Below, piece by piece: positions 5,043 to 5,729 of a DNA stretch of 5,729 nucleotides (positions are counted from its first letter, which is position 1; every line of letters starts with the position of its first letter). The notes below the pieces were generated by a model that saw nothing but the letters and a program-made list of their open reading frames with translations, was not told the origin of the DNA and searched no databases. The translations under genes and the position numbers were made by a program. Origin of the DNA: Clostridia bacterium (GTDB taxonomy: Bacteria > Bacillota > Clostridia > Saccharofermentanales > Saccharofermentanaceae); assembly GCA_017881645.1 (NCBI GenBank), contig JADGQQ010000121.1, forward strand, positions 1 to 5,729. The letters run 5' to 3'.

Positions 5043-5729
5043 TTAAATTTTGTTTTCGCTGCGCCCGGCCTCCGGAAGTGCTGCAATCCGCCGGAGAGCC
5101 TCTTCCGATGCTTCCCTGGACCCGAACGCTGTCAGCCGGAAAAATCCTTCGCCGCACGGTCCGAATCCGGATCCCGGCGTTCCGACGATACTTGCTTCAT
5201 TCAGCAGATAATCGAAAAACTCCCACGAAGTCATCCCGTCTTTTGTTTTCAGCCAGATGTACGGGGCGTTTACGCCTCCGGATACTTCAAACCCGAGCGC
5301 CGTGAGGCCTTCCCGAAGAATTTTTGCGTTCTCCATATAGGCGGAAATGGTCTCTTTTACCTGGACTTTTCCTTCCGGAGAGTAAATTGCCGCAGCAGCG
5401 CGCTGCGTAATGTATGATACACCGTTGAACTTGGTTGCCTGACGTCTGGCCCAGAGGTCTCTCACGCGGACTCCGTCACGCACGAGCTGCTTCGGGATGA
5501 CGGTATATCCGCAGCGGACTCCGGTAAATCCTGCAGTCTTCGAAAAACTTCGAAGCTCAATGGCACACTCTTTTGCGCCCGGAATTTCAAATATCGTATG
5601 GGGAAGATCTTCGGAAATAAAAGCTTCGTATGCCGCATCGTAAAGAATGACCGCTCCGACGGTTCGTGCATATTTCACCCAGGCCGTCAGATCCGCATAA
5701 CCGATCGCTGCTCCGCTCGGATTGTTCGG
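5043..5729 (-). CDS. dapL: LL-diaminopimelate aminotransferase, C-terminal part
   Basis: The last 228 residues of a fold-type I PLP aminotransferase; the N-terminal part (roughly 180 residues for a family of about 400-410) lies beyond the window. DapL converts tetrahydrodipicolinate and glutamate to LL-diaminopimelate in one step, feeding lysine and peptidoglycan synthesis. Fragment residues: PNNPSG (1-6), the PLP-binding YDAAY (30-34, Asp31 for the pyridine nitrogen), the Schiff-base lysine Lys64 in SFSKTAGFTGVRCG, and FFRLTAFG (196-203) with Arg198 for the substrate carboxylate. The SFSKTAGFTGVR, TKFNGVSYITQRAAAA and VNAPYIW segments are characteristic of DapL rather than generic aspartate aminotransferases. 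The open frame passes the window edge, so internal GTG and ATG codons such as the GTG at 5678 are not starts. It ends 203 bases before purA on the same strand; the consensus promoter in between makes it a separate unit, possibly with some readthrough. Confidence 0.93.
   Translation of the reverse strand, partial: PNNPSGAAIGYADLTAWVKYARTVGAVILYDAAYEAFISEDLPHTIFEIPGAKECAIELRSFSKTAGFTGVRCGYTVIPKQLVRDGVRVRDLWARRQATKFNGVSYITQRAAAAIYSPEGKVQVKETISAYMENAKILREGLTALGFEVSGGVNAPYIWLKTKDGMTSWEFFDYLLNEASIVGTPGSGFGPCGEGFFRLTAFGSREASEEALRRIAALPEAGRSENKI

Overview
The window looks like a housekeeping nucleotide-biosynthesis locus from a moderate-GC Firmicute, most likely a clostridial anaerobe. Supporting signs are the purine-rich Shine-Dalgarno sequences (AGGAGG, GGGAGG), a GTG start on guaA, a textbook sigma-A promoter, a clostridial-looking PurA variant, and DapL (LL-diaminopimelate aminotransferase), a lysine/peptidoglycan route found in a subset of anaerobes. 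The organism call is inference from these traits, not from a marker gene.

Layout from left to right: bases 1-204 (+ strand) hold the last 67 codons of an unrecognised protein. It runs convergently toward a minus-strand block of pyrG (CTP synthase, 253-1887), guaA (GMP synthase, 1955-3490) and purA (adenylosuccinate synthase, 3562-4839). The gaps of 67 and 71 bases show no terminator and no convincing promoter, so transcription most likely runs purA-guaA-pyrG as one operon. It would end at a strong minus-strand terminator (165-202) that sits inside the 3' end of the convergent gene. Upstream of purA is a 203-base intergenic region, and then the C-terminal part of dapL (5043-5729, also minus strand), cut by the window edge.

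The three operon enzymes are the amination steps of ribonucleotide synthesis: IMP to AMP (PurA, aspartate as donor, driven by GTP), XMP to GMP (GuaA, glutamine, ATP) and UTP to CTP (PyrG, glutamine, ATP, with GTP as a known allosteric activator in this family). They are linked through GTP and glutamine.

The most interesting part is the purA leader (about 4840-5009, minus strand). It has a perfect TTGACA-N17-TATAAT promoter. A GGGC lies at the expected transcription start, and a terminator-like hairpin with six U's begins within a few bases of it. This arrangement resembles the CTP-sensitive reiterative-transcription attenuator known from Bacillus subtilis pyrG, but here it would sit in front of purA, with pyrG as the last gene of the operon. 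Further down, a second structured element (4856-4922: a 10-bp perfect stem inside a 7-bp closing stem) abuts the purA ribosome-binding site. Both regulatory proposals are inference from sequence and need experimental or comparative testing.
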